A program made the position numbers and the translations under genes. Under the pieces are notes generated by a model, which saw nothing but the letters and a program-made list of their open reading frames with translations, did no database searches and had not been told where the DNA came from. Of a DNA stretch of 64,000 bases, positions 26,532 through 36,252 are shown one piece after another. Positions within the stretch are counted from its first letter, which is position 1. Every line of letters starts with the position of its first letter. The DNA comes from Kerstersia gyiorum (GTDB lineage: Bacteria; Pseudomonadota; Gammaproteobacteria; Burkholderiales; Burkholderiaceae_B), in the NCBI RefSeq assembly GCF_004216755.1, contig NZ_SGWZ01000003.1, forward strand, positions 124,001-188,000, given 5' to 3'.

Positions 26532-27601
26532 TAATCGCCGTCCAGCACGCCATTCATGTACTTGGCAGGGTTCGCCATGAAGGCCTTGAAGGTGGCCAGG
26601 TCGGCGTATTCCTCGTGCTCGATGTCCCAGTAGCCAATGCGTCCTTTGGTCGGATTCCAGACAAGGACGACATCGGTGTAATCGCCGGATTCCTTGCTCA
26701 GCCGCAACACCTTCCTGCGGCCGGCTTTCATCGGAAAGATGTCTGTCAGCGCAAAGAACTCAAAGAAACCGAAGTCGCAATCCGGCAATTCGATACGCCG
26801 TTGTTCTCCCTGCAGGAATGCCAGCATTTCCGGCGGCAGCTTGTAGGGTTCAAGCTCACGCAACCTGTGCGCCACGCTATGCAGCTCGGCAGGTTCCAGT
26901 GACCGGAAATAGGCAGCCAAGGCTTCATCGCCTTCTTCCAGAGCCACCGTGTAGGGACGCTCGCCATCCCGGCTCGTTGCCAGGACGTCCGCGCCATGAT
27001 CCACCAGCAGGCGGCACATGCCCTTGTCGCGGTTGCGCGCAGCCACCAGCAACGGGGTCGCACTATCGGAGAAAACCTGGTCCTTTTCCTTGAAGTTGAC
27101 GTCGACGCCATGCGACAGGAAAAAATCAACCACCCGTTTCTTGCGCTCGAAGACGGCTGAACGGAAAGCCTGACCACCATGTTCCGCTGCGGCATGACCA
27201 AGGGCATGGATTTCCGCCAGGTGTTCGGTTTTTCCACCGTACAGGGCCTGCATATAGGCATCGCCGCCCACTTTCCGTTCGGCATGCACATCGGCGCCCT
27301 GCTGTACGAGATAGCGCATCATGGCCGGATCGGTGTAGCGTGCAGCAATCGGAAAAGCCGGTTCATCGGCCTGGTTCAAGCTGGCGCCATGCTCAACCAG
27401 CCACCGCACCGAGGCACGCGCATTGACGCACAAGGCCAGTACCAGCGGCCTTTCCTGGATGTGTTTGCTCAAGGACAGCGGGGCTTCGATATCCCAGCCT
27501 GAAGATAAAAAGGCATCCAGGGCGTCAGCATCCCCTGCCAGCAATGCCTCGACAACGGGCGGCACCTGTTCAAAACTGCCCAGGTCTGCGATCTTGATCA
27601 T
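26525..27601 (-). CDS. Ankyrin-repeat protein
   Basis: 358 residues. Several degenerate ankyrin units are visible between residues 40 and 230, such as SVRWLVEHGASLNQAD, MMRYLVQQGADVHAE and GMCRLLVDHGADVLAT. The C-terminal 90 residues (FFALTDIFPMKAGRR, then TDVVLVWNPTKGRIGYWDIE) form a separate beta-rich part that loosely resembles SUKH/SMI1-type immunity folds. No signal peptide, so probably cytoplasmic and protein-binding. It precedes another uncharacterised gene at 27767-28456 on the same strand. Confidence 0.75.
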   Translation of the reverse strand: MIKIADLGSFEQVPPVVEALLAGDADALDAFLSSGWDIEAPLSLSKHIQERPLVLALCVNARASVRWLVEHGASLNQADEPAFPIAARYTDPAMMRYLVQQGADVHAERKVGGDAYMQALYGGKTEHLAEIHALGHAAAEHGGQAFRSAVFERKKRVVDFFLSHGVDVNFKEKDQVFSDSATPLLVAARNRDKGMCRLLVDHGADVLATSRDGERPYTVALEEGDEALAAYFRSLEPAELHSVAHRLRELEPYKLPPEMLAFLQGEQRRIELPDCDFGFFEFFALTDIFPMKAGRRKVLRLSKESGDYTDVVLVWNPTKGRIGYWDIEHEEYADLATFKAFMANPAKYMNGVLDGDYQ

Positions 27602-27766
27602 AATAGGGTCATTTCCAATTTATGTGCCCTGCCGCCTTCACAGTACGGCAAGGTATGCAATGCCAGGCAGCCCCGGCGGGCGGCCCCCGCGCACCAGGGT
27701 GCCACAGCAATCACGCAAAGTGCAGACCCGGCCAACGGCCAGAACAGCCATGGCCCGCCGCACGCT

Positions 27767-28456
27767 TCAGACTGACGCCCGCAACGCGGCAAGCATGCGG
27801 TCATGTGCGGCCTTGAGGGCCTGGCGATCGCACAGCCCCTCGCCATGCGCCCAGCGATAGATGATGTCCTGCAAGGAGGAGGCAGACACTTCCTGCGGCA
27901 AGGGCGAAGCCAGTTTACGGGCCAGGCCACGCGTCGGGCTGCGATCCTCCCCTGACCGGCAGCCTTCGTCGAGCATGGCGGTCAGGGCGGCAACACAGCC
28001 TGTCTCACCACGTTGCTCTTCGATCAAGGCCAGCAGGGACAATCCAAACGACACCGGCACCCAAGCAATGTAGTCGCCGGTAAAGCGTTCTGCGGCCAGT
28101 GACGCAAGCTGCGCCCTGGCATTTTCAATATCGCCGGCAATATAGGCATCGTAGGCATCATCCACCCGTGCCTCCATGCTCTGGGTCGGCGCGGGCAGCG
28201 CTGGCGCCTGTGCCAGGTGGGCGGGCGTCACGCTGGCGGCATCCTCGTGCCATACCGCATGGACGGCAAGATTGCCGGCCCCCTTGAGTTCCGTCCCGTC
28301 GATGAAGGACACCACGGCGTATTCCCCTTCCTCGTCTTCCCAGCTGACCTGGTCTATTTCCGGCGAAAGTCCGGTGGCATATAGCACCCGATACCCCTCG
28401 CCCACGTCCCTCAGCGTGGTATTTTCAATCGGCGCCTCAGCTTGCATTTGATCCAT
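27767..28456 (-). CDS. Hypothetical protein
   Basis: 229 residues from MDQMQAEAPIEN; an ATG three codons earlier is also possible. I recognise no family. The first 75 residues look beta-rich (GEGYRVLYATGLSPEIDQV, EYAVVSFIDGTEL). The C-terminal 130 are helical and acidic. No membrane segment or signal. Codon use matches the backbone. Confidence 0.55.
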   Translation of the reverse strand: MDQMQAEAPIENTTLRDVGEGYRVLYATGLSPEIDQVSWEDEEGEYAVVSFIDGTELKGAGNLAVHAVWHEDAASVTPAHLAQAPALPAPTQSMEARVDDAYDAYIAGDIENARAQLASLAAERFTGDYIAWVPVSFGLSLLALIEEQRGETGCVAALTAMLDEGCRSGEDRSPTRGLARKLASPLPQEVSASSLQDIIYRWAHGEGLCDRQALKAAHDRMLAALRASV

Positions 28457-28465
28457 TGCTCCCAT

Positions 28466-28886
28466 GATTTTCGTGCGGCATTTTCCAACGGGCCGCCGCC
28501 AGGGCTTCCGGATATCCGGCCTGAAGCCCTGGATTGTCCACGCGGCGGCGCAACAAATTCAGGCTGAACATGATACGGGATCAACCAGCGCCCCTCGTGT
28601 CCAGTCGTATCGACCCGTATCCGCAGGCGAATACCGGCAAACCTCGGCGAGGCCGCCATGCAATCATCCGCCAGAACGCGCCAAACATGACAAGGCACAA
28701 AACGCAAAACGCGGGACATTCGTAACCGTGTCTTCCAAGCAGCGGCAGGAATGCCAACTTTTGCTATTCTGGAGATAAACACCTGCTACGCGGCGAACGT
28801 TGCGCCGCATGCTCATGAACCAGGCACTGCCCGCCTGGGCCGCCATCAGTTCTTCCATCCTTATCCTGATTTTTCACGGAGGTTGT
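28466..28886 (+). other. Intergenic region, no supported gene
   Basis: About 420 bases between the hypothetical gene and the entericidin gene. A 123-residue minus-strand frame lacks any domain or ribosome-binding site. The entericidin promoter is expected in the last 100 bases. Confidence 0.4.
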
Positions 28887-29015
28887 ATGAACAAAAAAGC
28901 CCTTATCCTCGCAATCGCAATGCTTGCCACCACCCTCGCCGGCTGCAATACGGTGGATGGCATAGGCAAGGACATTGAACGTGGCGGTGAAAAAATCCAG
29001 GAACAAGCCCAATAG
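28887..29015 (+). CDS. Entericidin-family small lipoprotein
   Basis: 42 residues from the ATG at 28887, with CACGGAGG just upstream. The signal peptide is KKALILAIAMLATT and the lipobox LAGC, giving a mature peptide of about 23 residues (CNTVDGIGKDIERGGEKIQE). The VxGxGxDxxxGGxxI pattern is the entericidin signature. It is an outer-membrane or inner-membrane anchored stress-related lipoprotein. A strong terminator follows. Confidence 0.9.
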   Translation: MNKKALILAIAMLATTLAGCNTVDGIGKDIERGGEKIQEQAQ

Positions 29016-29083
29016 TGTCGTCCGTTGTTCCCAGGTTTTTTCAGACGTTTTTCCAACCAATCCGTTTCTCTTGATCCAGACCG

Positions 29084-29125
29084 AATTGCCTCGAGCAGCC
29101 TGGCACGGCGCCCGAGGCAATTTTT
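29084..29125 (+). terminator. Rho-independent terminator of the entericidin gene
   Basis: Perfect 10-base stem AATTGCCTCG / CGAGGCAATT with a 19-base spacer, running into TTTTT. Confidence 0.85.
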
Positions 29126-29290
29126 CTGCGCCATGCCAGGGCCAATCCCCCTGTCGTCATCAGATGTTCAGCCAAGAACGCCTGGGTGCCCGCCACCTGG
29201 CCACGGCTTCAAGCCATGGCCTGCATCATCAAGAGACAGCCAGCCCGCAAGGGTTCCCCTGGCCCCATTCAGGCTGACGGCAACTGACCA

Positions 29291-31162
29291 TCAAGACTGG
29301 GGCAACTGAACCGCCAGGTGCAATTTTTCGATGCAGCGGCGGCTTTCCTCGATCAGCTTGCCGAACTCGGTGCTGTTGATTTCGTCGTGGCTCAACCAGC
29401 TGATTTTCTGCGCTTCGCGGTAGCGGTAGTGGTAGCCCTCAGGCGTCGGTTCGGCCTGCAGGTCGATGTCGAACCAAGTGCTGCGCACCTTGCACTGCTG
29501 GGCAGGTTCGTCGATCTTGCCTCCGGAGAGCGTGACGTCATAAGTGACGATCTGCGGTTCACCCTGGTAGAGATCAGCCAACTGCCCTTCGCTGCGGTAT
29601 TTGATGAACGCTTCCCATTGGCCAGCCAGGTCTTCGCGGTCATAGAAATACTGCGCGCCACGACGCTCCAGGGCACGGCCGTCAGTCAGCTGGGCCATGA
29701 TGACATAGCCGGGCTGCACGACAAAGGTACTGTCATCACGTTCCAGTGTGCAGTCCCTGACTTCCTTGGCAAATTTCCGGCATAGTTCCTGGTCAGTACT
29801 GGTGCGGCCGGAAAAGCGGTCAGTCACGCTGACATCCATCAGCAGTGCATTGGACAAGGCCGCCTGCGCTTCAACCCGGGCTTCACCACCAGGCAGGTAA
29901 TGCTCGCTGCGTGTCACCAGCAAAATATCGCTGGGCAATTCCATGGGAATAGTTTCACGTCGCACCTGTCCGTCCGTCCCGAGTACCAATGCCCAACGTT
30001 GCTGGATATCAGGCATGGTACGACCAGGAGCAAATACCGGGTTGGTCGGGTCCAGCCACCAGACCTCGCCATCCACCTCGGCGCGCACGATGGCATGGTT
30101 GGGCGCGTACATGCCGGGAATCAGAAGGTCACGGGCCATGTCGCCACGGCTGACGAGCGTCGGTTCGGCCTTGATGCCAGCAGCCTTGAGCATGGCGCTC
30201 AGCAGCACCGCCAGATCTTTGCAATCGCCATATCCGTTGCGTTCGATTTCCGCCAGCGTAAAGGGCACGTAGCCGCGCCCGCTGGCACGCCAATCGCCCA
30301 GATAGCGATAGGTGTCGTTGATGTACTGCATCAAGCCGGCCACTTGCTGCGCCACCGGCTTGCCCTGCACCGCAGCAACCGCCGCAGCCACCCCCTTGGG
30401 CAATTCAGCAGAGAGAATTTCGTTGTAACGCACCGCGAACGGACCGATATTTTCCTGCACATCCAGTGAACTTCCGAGTTCCAGGCGAGGTGCATGGCGC
30501 AGGTAGGCGTTACCGGCTTCGTTGATGTAATTCAGGTACAGCGGTGGCTGCTTCAGGCTGAGCCTGATGGTTTTCTTGTCGGCACTCTGTTCAATGTCAT
30601 AGGCATCCATCATCTCGCCACGCATGACCATCGGCCGCTCCGACGTGAACCTGGCTTCGAAACGATCATCGCGCACCGGCATGGGCTGGCGGTTGAAGAC
30701 ATAGTGAAACTGCGTGCTCAACGGCTGGGCAGAAAAGTGCTCGCGCAGGGTGTAGCTGATACGGGTACCGACACGCAGGTTGGGGAACGCCAGGGATGTC
30801 TGGTGTTCGCGCAGAAAACCCTGGTCGGGATTGGGCGCCATCCGCGTATCTATCTGCGAGGCGTCCAGCGGAACCGGTGGTTCTCCCGGCTGGGTCACTT
30901 CAGCTTTTTCCACCGTCAGGCTGTCATTCTCGGCATAGCTGCGGTCAATCCGAGACAGCATGTCGCGGCCACTGGGCTTGAGGATGGTGAAACTGTAGGT
31001 GCTCAGGCAATCCGTGCTGTTGTCGGCGTTGAACTGGCAGTCGAACTCGATTTCACCGGCCAGGGGCGCTTCGGAGACCGGTTGCAATGCCGCGTAGACC
31101 GGCGTAGCGGCGCAAAAGACGCTGACCGCAAGAAGGGAACGGGAAAAAGGGAGACGGGACAT
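29291..31162 (-). CDS. DUF3857 and transglutaminase-like domain protein
   Basis: 623 residues from MSRLPFSRSLLAVSVFCAAT, with a signal peptide cut near PVYA-AL. The N-terminal half is the beta-rich DUF3857 domain. A transglutaminase-like core follows with its triad: Cys in NGYGDCKDLAVLLSAM, His in YAPNHAIVRAEV and Asp in WWLDPTNP. The C-terminal half is another DUF3857-associated beta region. It is predicted periplasmic. These proteins probably act as proteases or crosslinking enzymes, but no substrate is known. Confidence 0.85.
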   Translation of the reverse strand: MSRLPFSRSLLAVSVFCAATPVYAALQPVSEAPLAGEIEFDCQFNADNSTDCLSTYSFTILKPSGRDMLSRIDRSYAENDSLTVEKAEVTQPGEPPVPLDASQIDTRMAPNPDQGFLREHQTSLAFPNLRVGTRISYTLREHFSAQPLSTQFHYVFNRQPMPVRDDRFEARFTSERPMVMRGEMMDAYDIEQSADKKTIRLSLKQPPLYLNYINEAGNAYLRHAPRLELGSSLDVQENIGPFAVRYNEILSAELPKGVAAAVAAVQGKPVAQQVAGLMQYINDTYRYLGDWRASGRGYVPFTLAEIERNGYGDCKDLAVLLSAMLKAAGIKAEPTLVSRGDMARDLLIPGMYAPNHAIVRAEVDGEVWWLDPTNPVFAPGRTMPDIQQRWALVLGTDGQVRRETIPMELPSDILLVTRSEHYLPGGEARVEAQAALSNALLMDVSVTDRFSGRTSTDQELCRKFAKEVRDCTLERDDSTFVVQPGYVIMAQLTDGRALERRGAQYFYDREDLAGQWEAFIKYRSEGQLADLYQGEPQIVTYDVTLSGGKIDEPAQQCKVRSTWFDIDLQAEPTPEGYHYRYREAQKISWLSHDEINSTEFGKLIEESRRCIEKLHLAVQLPQS

Positions 31163-31241
31163 CAGTACCTTGGTATGAAACGTTTGAGCCAGGCAAATTT
31201 TGCCACGAACCTGGCCCATCCATTTCATGGCAGGCCCTGAT

Positions 31242-32630
31242 TCAGAATTCCTCCAGAAAACGCATGCGGAAGCGTTTCCCCTTGATATTGCTGTTGGAAA
31301 GCCGTGAAAACGCCTGTTTGGCGATCTTTCGGTCCAGGGCCACGTAGGCGTTGTATTCGGTAATGTTGATCTTGCCCACTTGTTCGAATACCAGGCCGCC
31401 GTCTCCCGTCAGCGCCCCCAGCAGATCGCCCGGGCGCAGCTTGTCTTTCTTGCCCCCCTGGATGCAGAGGGTGATCATGGGCGCGCGCAACGGACGATCC
31501 GCCTTGGGCCGCAAGGCCTTGATGTCGGCCCAGACCAGCGGCGTGCCCTGGTATTGCTCAATCAGGTTGGCCCAGCGCATTTCGTCCGGCGAACACAGGT
31601 TGAGCGCCAGCCCCTTCTGGTCGCCCCGGCCGCTACGGCCGATACGGTGGATATGAACCTCGGTATCCTTGGTCACGTCCACGTTGATCACCGCCCCCAG
31701 GTTCTGGATATCCAGGCCGCGGGCCGCCACATCGGTGGCCACCAGCACGGCGCAGCTCTGGTTGGCAAACTGGATCAGAATTTCGTCGCGCTCGCGCTGT
31801 TCCAGGTCACCATTGAGCGCCTGCGCGCTGATGCCTGCGGCCTGCAGGCGTTCCACCAGGTCATGGCTGCGGATCTTGGTATTGCAGAACGCCAGCGTCG
31901 ATACTGGCCGGAAATGCCCCAGCAGGGTTGCCACGGCATCCAGCCTTTCGTTGTCTTCGATTTCATAGAAGATCTGCTCGATGCGGCTGGCATCATGCTG
32001 CGCCTGCACCTTGACCTCGACCGGGTTGCGCAGGAACCGGGCGCTGAGTTTGCGGATGTTTTCCGGGTAGGTCGCCGAAAACAGCAGTGTCTGGCGCTTG
32101 GACGGGCAACGCGAGGCGATGGCGACGATATCGTCATGAAAACCCATGTCCACCATGCGGTCGGCTTCGTCGAGTACCAGCGTGCTCAGGCCGGACAGGT
32201 CCAGGCTGCCACGTTCCAGGTGGTCCTGGATGCGGCCCGGCGTCCCCACCACCAGATGCGCGCCGCGCGCCAGTGATTCCACTTGCGGACGTGCCGACGT
32301 TCCCCCACACAACGTCAATATCTTGACGTTAGGAATCAGGCGCGCCAGCCGGCGCAGCTCCTGGGCCACCTGTTCGGCCAATTCGCGAGTGGGGCAGACC
32401 AGCAACGCCTGGGGCGTCTGCTGGTGCGGCCGCAACGTCTGCAGCACCCCGAGGCCGAAGGCAGCCGTCTTGCCGCTGCCTGTCTTGGCTTGCGCGATGA
32501 GATCACGGCCCTCCAGGATAAGCGGCAGGCTTTGTGCCTGGATGGGCGTCATCTGTTCGAAACCCAGGCTTTGCAGGTTTTCCAGCAAGGCGGGCAACAG
32601 GGGCAAGGAAGAAAATGGCGTCTGGGTCAC
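31242..32630 (-). CDS. dbpA: DEAD-box ATP-dependent RNA helicase DbpA
   Basis: 462 residues from a GTG start at 32630 (reads VTQTPFSSLPLLP). The frame opens earlier at 32816, but the GTG gives the length of known DbpA (about 457). Motifs: Q motif FEQMTPIQAQS, Walker A AKTGSGKT, PTRELAEQ, DEAD in LVLDEADRM, SAT, ARGLDI and HRIGRSGR. The C-terminal domain (ITLCIQGGKKDKLRPGDLLG) is the RNA-binding module that recognises hairpin 92 of 23S rRNA, giving a role in 50S ribosome assembly. Confidence 0.93.
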   Translation of the reverse strand: MTQTPFSSLPLLPALLENLQSLGFEQMTPIQAQSLPLILEGRDLIAQAKTGSGKTAAFGLGVLQTLRPHQQTPQALLVCPTRELAEQVAQELRRLARLIPNVKILTLCGGTSARPQVESLARGAHLVVGTPGRIQDHLERGSLDLSGLSTLVLDEADRMVDMGFHDDIVAIASRCPSKRQTLLFSATYPENIRKLSARFLRNPVEVKVQAQHDASRIEQIFYEIEDNERLDAVATLLGHFRPVSTLAFCNTKIRSHDLVERLQAAGISAQALNGDLEQRERDEILIQFANQSCAVLVATDVAARGLDIQNLGAVINVDVTKDTEVHIHRIGRSGRGDQKGLALNLCSPDEMRWANLIEQYQGTPLVWADIKALRPKADRPLRAPMITLCIQGGKKDKLRPGDLLGALTGDGGLVFEQVGKINITEYNAYVALDRKIAKQAFSRLSNSNIKGKRFRMRFLEEF

Positions 32631-32842
32631 AATAGAACGGATCGCTAAAACCGCGAAAAATGGAATCGACCGACAGTGTATGCCGGCCTGGCCTGCTACG
32701 GGCGCAGCAAAGGCGTGCCAGCCAGAAATACACTGCCTGAATCCCGCAAGCAGACATAGGCCCGCGCTGCGCCAGCGCCGGAAATTTATGTGACAATCCT
32801 CACACGACATCGACACGTAGACGCACCAGGCAGAGGACAGCC

Positions 32843-33842
32843 ATGTTACGTAGCGGGATAGCCATCATCGCGGCAGGCCTGGTGTCCTCCTGTGGCCTGC
32901 CCCCGCTGGATAACCGCAGTGAATCCCAGGCGACCATGACGCAAGAAGGACTGGATACACGGCTGGGCCAAAGCCTGGCACCGTTGGCCGCACAGCACCC
33001 CGGCCTGTCCGGCGTACTGCCGCTGACGGACTCACTGGATGCATTCGCCGCCCGCATTCTGCTGATCGCCGCTGCCGAACGCAGCGTCGACGTTCAATAC
33101 TATATCTGGCGCGACGACATCACTGGCAACCTGCTGCTACGAGCACTCCACGACGCCGCACAACGCAAGGTACGCGTACGGCTGCTGCTCGACGACAACG
33201 GCACGAATGGCCTGGACAGCAAGCTCGCACTGCTGAACGCCGAGCCCAACGTCGAAGTGCGGCTGTTCAACCCCTTCCCCTTACTTCGTGCCTACCAGTC
33301 AGGGCGTGGAAGCCTTCGGCAAACTGGCTGAACAAGGGGTGCATTTACGGGTTCTGACCAACGCCATGGAAGCCACTGATGTACTTGCAGTACATGCAGG
33401 CTACGCCAAATACCGCGTGCCCTTACTGGAACAAGGCGTGGAGCTATACGAATTGCGGCGCAATTCCGATTCCGAACGGCCCAGGGAAAAGGCCGGCCCC
33501 TTCGGCAGTTCAGGCTCCAGCCTGCATGCCAAGACCTTTGCCGTCGATGGCGAACGTGTTTTCGTCGGCTCGTTCAACTTCGACCCGCGCTCGGCGCAGT
33601 TGAACACCGAACTGGGCTTTGTGATCGAAAGCGCCGCACTGGCCCAGGCCATGTCCCAGGCCTTCGATCACAGCGTGCCCCATTACGCCTACCAGCTGGA
33701 ACTGGATGACAAGCATGAAATCGCCTGGCTGGAACAAGGCCCTGATGGCGTCATCCGGCATACCAGCGAACCGTCAACCTCATTCTGGAAGCGGACGTAC
33801 CTGCGCCTGTTGTCCATTCTGCCGATAGAACCTTTGTTGTAG
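32843..33842 (+). pseudogene. Phospholipase D-family (ClsC/YmdC-like) gene with internal deletion
   Basis: Two overlapping frames make one broken gene. The first (from 32843) begins with a lipoprotein-like signal ending SSCGLPP and carries SVDVQYYIWRDDITGNLLL and VRLLLDDNGTNGLD, up to FNPF at about 33275. The second frame picks up at PYFVPTSQGVEAFGKLAEQG (about 33280). It continues through the second HKD motif HAKTFAVDGERVFVGSFNFD to the end at 33842. In intact relatives roughly 170-200 codons with the first HKD motif lie between. A deletion of that region changed the frame, so catalysis is lost. Confidence 0.8.
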
Positions 33843-33867
33843 CGTTCGTGCAGGCCACCCGGCTGAC

Positions 33868-34761
33868 CTAGCCTGTGTGTGCACGGCTGCGCGTTGCCAC
33901 CCAGCAAAGTATTGAGCCTGCGCACACCATGCCCGCCCCCTGCCAGAACGCCAGGGACAGCGGCGTATTCAATAGAATCGCGGCCAAGAGCGCCGATAGC
34001 ACCGGTATGAAATATGAGGCCCCGGCCAGGATGGTGACGTTGCCATGCAGAATGCCAACATTCCAGGCCGCATAGCCAAACCCCATGGCCGCTGCCGCCA
34101 GCAACAGGTACACCACGCTCTGCCATGACCAATTCATGGCTTCGCCGCCCATGGCGGCATATTTGATCCACAGCGCCAGCGCGACCAGCATGAAGAAGAA
34201 GGTCACGCCATTGCGGCCGTCTGCCATGCGCGCCGTCACGGTGCAGTACACCGCCCAGATCACCGCGCCGGCAAAGGCCAGGCCATAGCTCAAGGGGTTG
34301 TCGCGCACGTTTTCCCACATGCCGCCGATATCCAGCCCCTGATCACCGCCCAGCACCCAGCACACGCCTGCGATCGCGATGACAAAACCCGGAATGATCA
34401 GCCAACTGGCTTTCTGCCGATTGAACAGAATGGCGAAAACCATGGTCAGCGCCGGCCACAGGTAATTGACCATGCCGACTTCAATCGCCTGACGACTGGT
34501 ATGCGCATAGCCAATCGAAAGCGCCAGGCACAGTTCATAGGCCACGAACAGCAAGCTGCCCCAGAACAGATAGCGGCGGGGAAATTCGCTTATCCGGCTG
34601 GGGCCTACCGTTAGCAGCAAGAAAATGGAAGCCACTGTATAGATCAGCGCCGCGCCCCCCGTTGCCCCGAAGTACTCGCTGACGCCGCGAATCAAGCCAA
34701 CAATCGCACTCCACAGCACCACCGCAATCAAACCCACCAAAGTCGCCTTGCGTGCATTCAT
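33868..34761 (-). CDS. yddG: YddG-like aromatic amino acid exporter (DMT family)
   Basis: 297 residues from MNARKATLVGLIAVVLWS (an open frame continues upstream to 34821). Ten hydrophobic segments fit the EamA/DMT fold. The opening ATLVGLIAVVLWSAIVGLIR, VNYLWPALTMVFAI in the first half and AAWNVGILHGNVTILAGASY in the second are close to YddG, which exports Phe, Tyr, Trp and paraquat-like compounds. The length agrees (E. coli about 293). It converges on the phospholipase pseudogene. Confidence 0.8.
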   Translation of the reverse strand: MNARKATLVGLIAVVLWSAIVGLIRGVSEYFGATGGAALIYTVASIFLLLTVGPSRISEFPRRYLFWGSLLFVAYELCLALSIGYAHTSRQAIEVGMVNYLWPALTMVFAILFNRQKASWLIIPGFVIAIAGVCWVLGGDQGLDIGGMWENVRDNPLSYGLAFAGAVIWAVYCTVTARMADGRNGVTFFFMLVALALWIKYAAMGGEAMNWSWQSVVYLLLAAAAMGFGYAAWNVGILHGNVTILAGASYFIPVLSALLAAILLNTPLSLAFWQGAGMVCAGSILCWVATRSRAHTG

Positions 34762-34899
34762 CTCTTGCAACCTCTTCCATGCCACCCTGCCGCCCCCGAT
34801 GACCGGGATCGGCGAAATCATCTAGTTTATCTGCTGGTGCGGGCCGGCCCAATGGCCGGTGCCATGAAGCATGGCACGCATGGAAGACTGAGCGACGAA

Positions 34900-36084
34900 T
34901 CAGGCCTGTGCCAGTATCTGCTGCTGCGTATTGAGGCGGTTGCGCATGCACCAGGCCAGCAGGCAGGCCACGCACAGAACGCATAGAACTGCACCCAGCG
35001 TATAGCGCAGGCCCATGGAATCCGACAACAGGCCGAACAGCGGCGCCACCATGCCGCCGATGGACATGGCCAGCCCCAGGGTGATACCACTGGCGGTCGC
35101 CTGATTACGCGGCAGGTAATCCTGCGCCAGCGTCACCTGCGGAGCAAACGGCAGGAACATGCACAACCCCAGCAGCAGGGTGCAGACCCAGGCCATGGTA
35201 GGCGAAGACGCCAGCACCAGCCCCGCCAGCGAAGGCAGCGCCAGCAGATAGCCCATGCGAATGGCCGGCATGCGTCCCCAACGGTCGCCTATCCAGCCAC
35301 CCAGCAAAGTGCCTGCAGCGCCTGCCGCCGTGAATGTCGTCAATGCCGCCGCCCCTTCAAACGCTGTGCCGCCCAATTCGCGCGTCAGATACAGCGACAG
35401 CATGGACACCACCGTCACGTAGGGAATCGACCAGCCGACAATCACCCCGCACAGCAGGAAAAACGCCTTCCAATCATTTTCCGCCAGGATTTTCCTGCCC
35501 GCCGCAGCCGGCGCTGCCGACTGCGACGCCGCCACCCGCCTGCGGCCATCGTTGCGGGTCCAGACCATCCAGACACCGAGCATGAACAGCGCCGGGATCA
35601 CCAGCAGCCAGCTGTGGCCCAGGGCGCCGCCACCAACAACCGCAGCTGCCAGCAATGGCGCGAACGACGCCCCGATCGTGCCGCCCACCGAGAAAACGCT
35701 CATGGCTTTCTGCGAAGCGCCACCCGCCACCCGGGCGGCAACCGTTGCCGGCGGATGATAGGCCGCAATGCCCAGCCCACACAGCGTTGCTGCAATCCAG
35801 CTGCCCCAGTAGGTCGGGCTCATGCCCATCAGCACCAGGCCGATGGCCGCCACCATGAAGCCCAGGGGCACCATCCACGGGCGCGCGGCACGATCCACGT
35901 ACAGGCCGAACAGCGGCTGGACAACACTGGACAAGGCCGTGGCGGCGAGCATCAGCCCGCTGACGGCGGTATAGCTATAGCCACGTTCCAGCGCCAAGAA
36001 AGGCAGCAGGGCCGGCACCAGCCCCTGGTAAAAATCGTTGACGGCATGGGTACCCGTCAGCAGGCCAAGACGGGCGCGGTTCAT
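34900..36084 (-). CDS. MFS transporter, Fsr/fosmidomycin-resistance-like
   Basis: 394 residues from MNRARLGLLTGTHAVNDFYQ, with GGGAGGG before the ATG. The opening AVNDFYQGLVPALLPFL is characteristic of the Fsr group; 12 membrane segments and YVDRAARPWMVP follow. These are drug or metabolite efflux carriers of the inner membrane. The gene is divergent from an AraC regulator (36253), a common regulator-transporter pairing. Confidence 0.85.
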   Translation of the reverse strand: MNRARLGLLTGTHAVNDFYQGLVPALLPFLALERGYSYTAVSGLMLAATALSSVVQPLFGLYVDRAARPWMVPLGFMVAAIGLVLMGMSPTYWGSWIAATLCGLGIAAYHPPATVAARVAGGASQKAMSVFSVGGTIGASFAPLLAAAVVGGGALGHSWLLVIPALFMLGVWMVWTRNDGRRRVAASQSAAPAAAGRKILAENDWKAFFLLCGVIVGWSIPYVTVVSMLSLYLTRELGGTAFEGAAALTTFTAAGAAGTLLGGWIGDRWGRMPAIRMGYLLALPSLAGLVLASSPTMAWVCTLLLGLCMFLPFAPQVTLAQDYLPRNQATASGITLGLAMSIGGMVAPLFGLLSDSMGLRYTLGAVLCVLCVACLLAWCMRNRLNTQQQILAQA

Positions 36085-36252
36085 GAGGCCCTCCCGGACG
36101 GGCGGGCAGGCATGGATGGCATGGACATCATTGATTCCTCGATACAGGTAAATGGAAATGGGAATCAACGCATCTTAAAGATCGGCCGAATTGCAATCCT
36201 GCGAAAAAAGCACAACAATCGTCGCGAAAATGACAAGCGGCCAGGAATACTC

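Noticed and set aside
30494..31240. 248-codon plus-strand frame
   Set aside because: Antisense to the DUF3857/transglutaminase gene.
31380..32276. 298-codon plus-strand frame
   Set aside because: Antisense to the DEAD-box core of dbpA; high-GC shadow frame.
35614..36252. Open frame upstream of and in frame with the AraC gene
   Set aside because: It is antisense to the MFS gene at 34900-36084, of low complexity, and lacks a start signal; the AraC domain begins properly at 36253.
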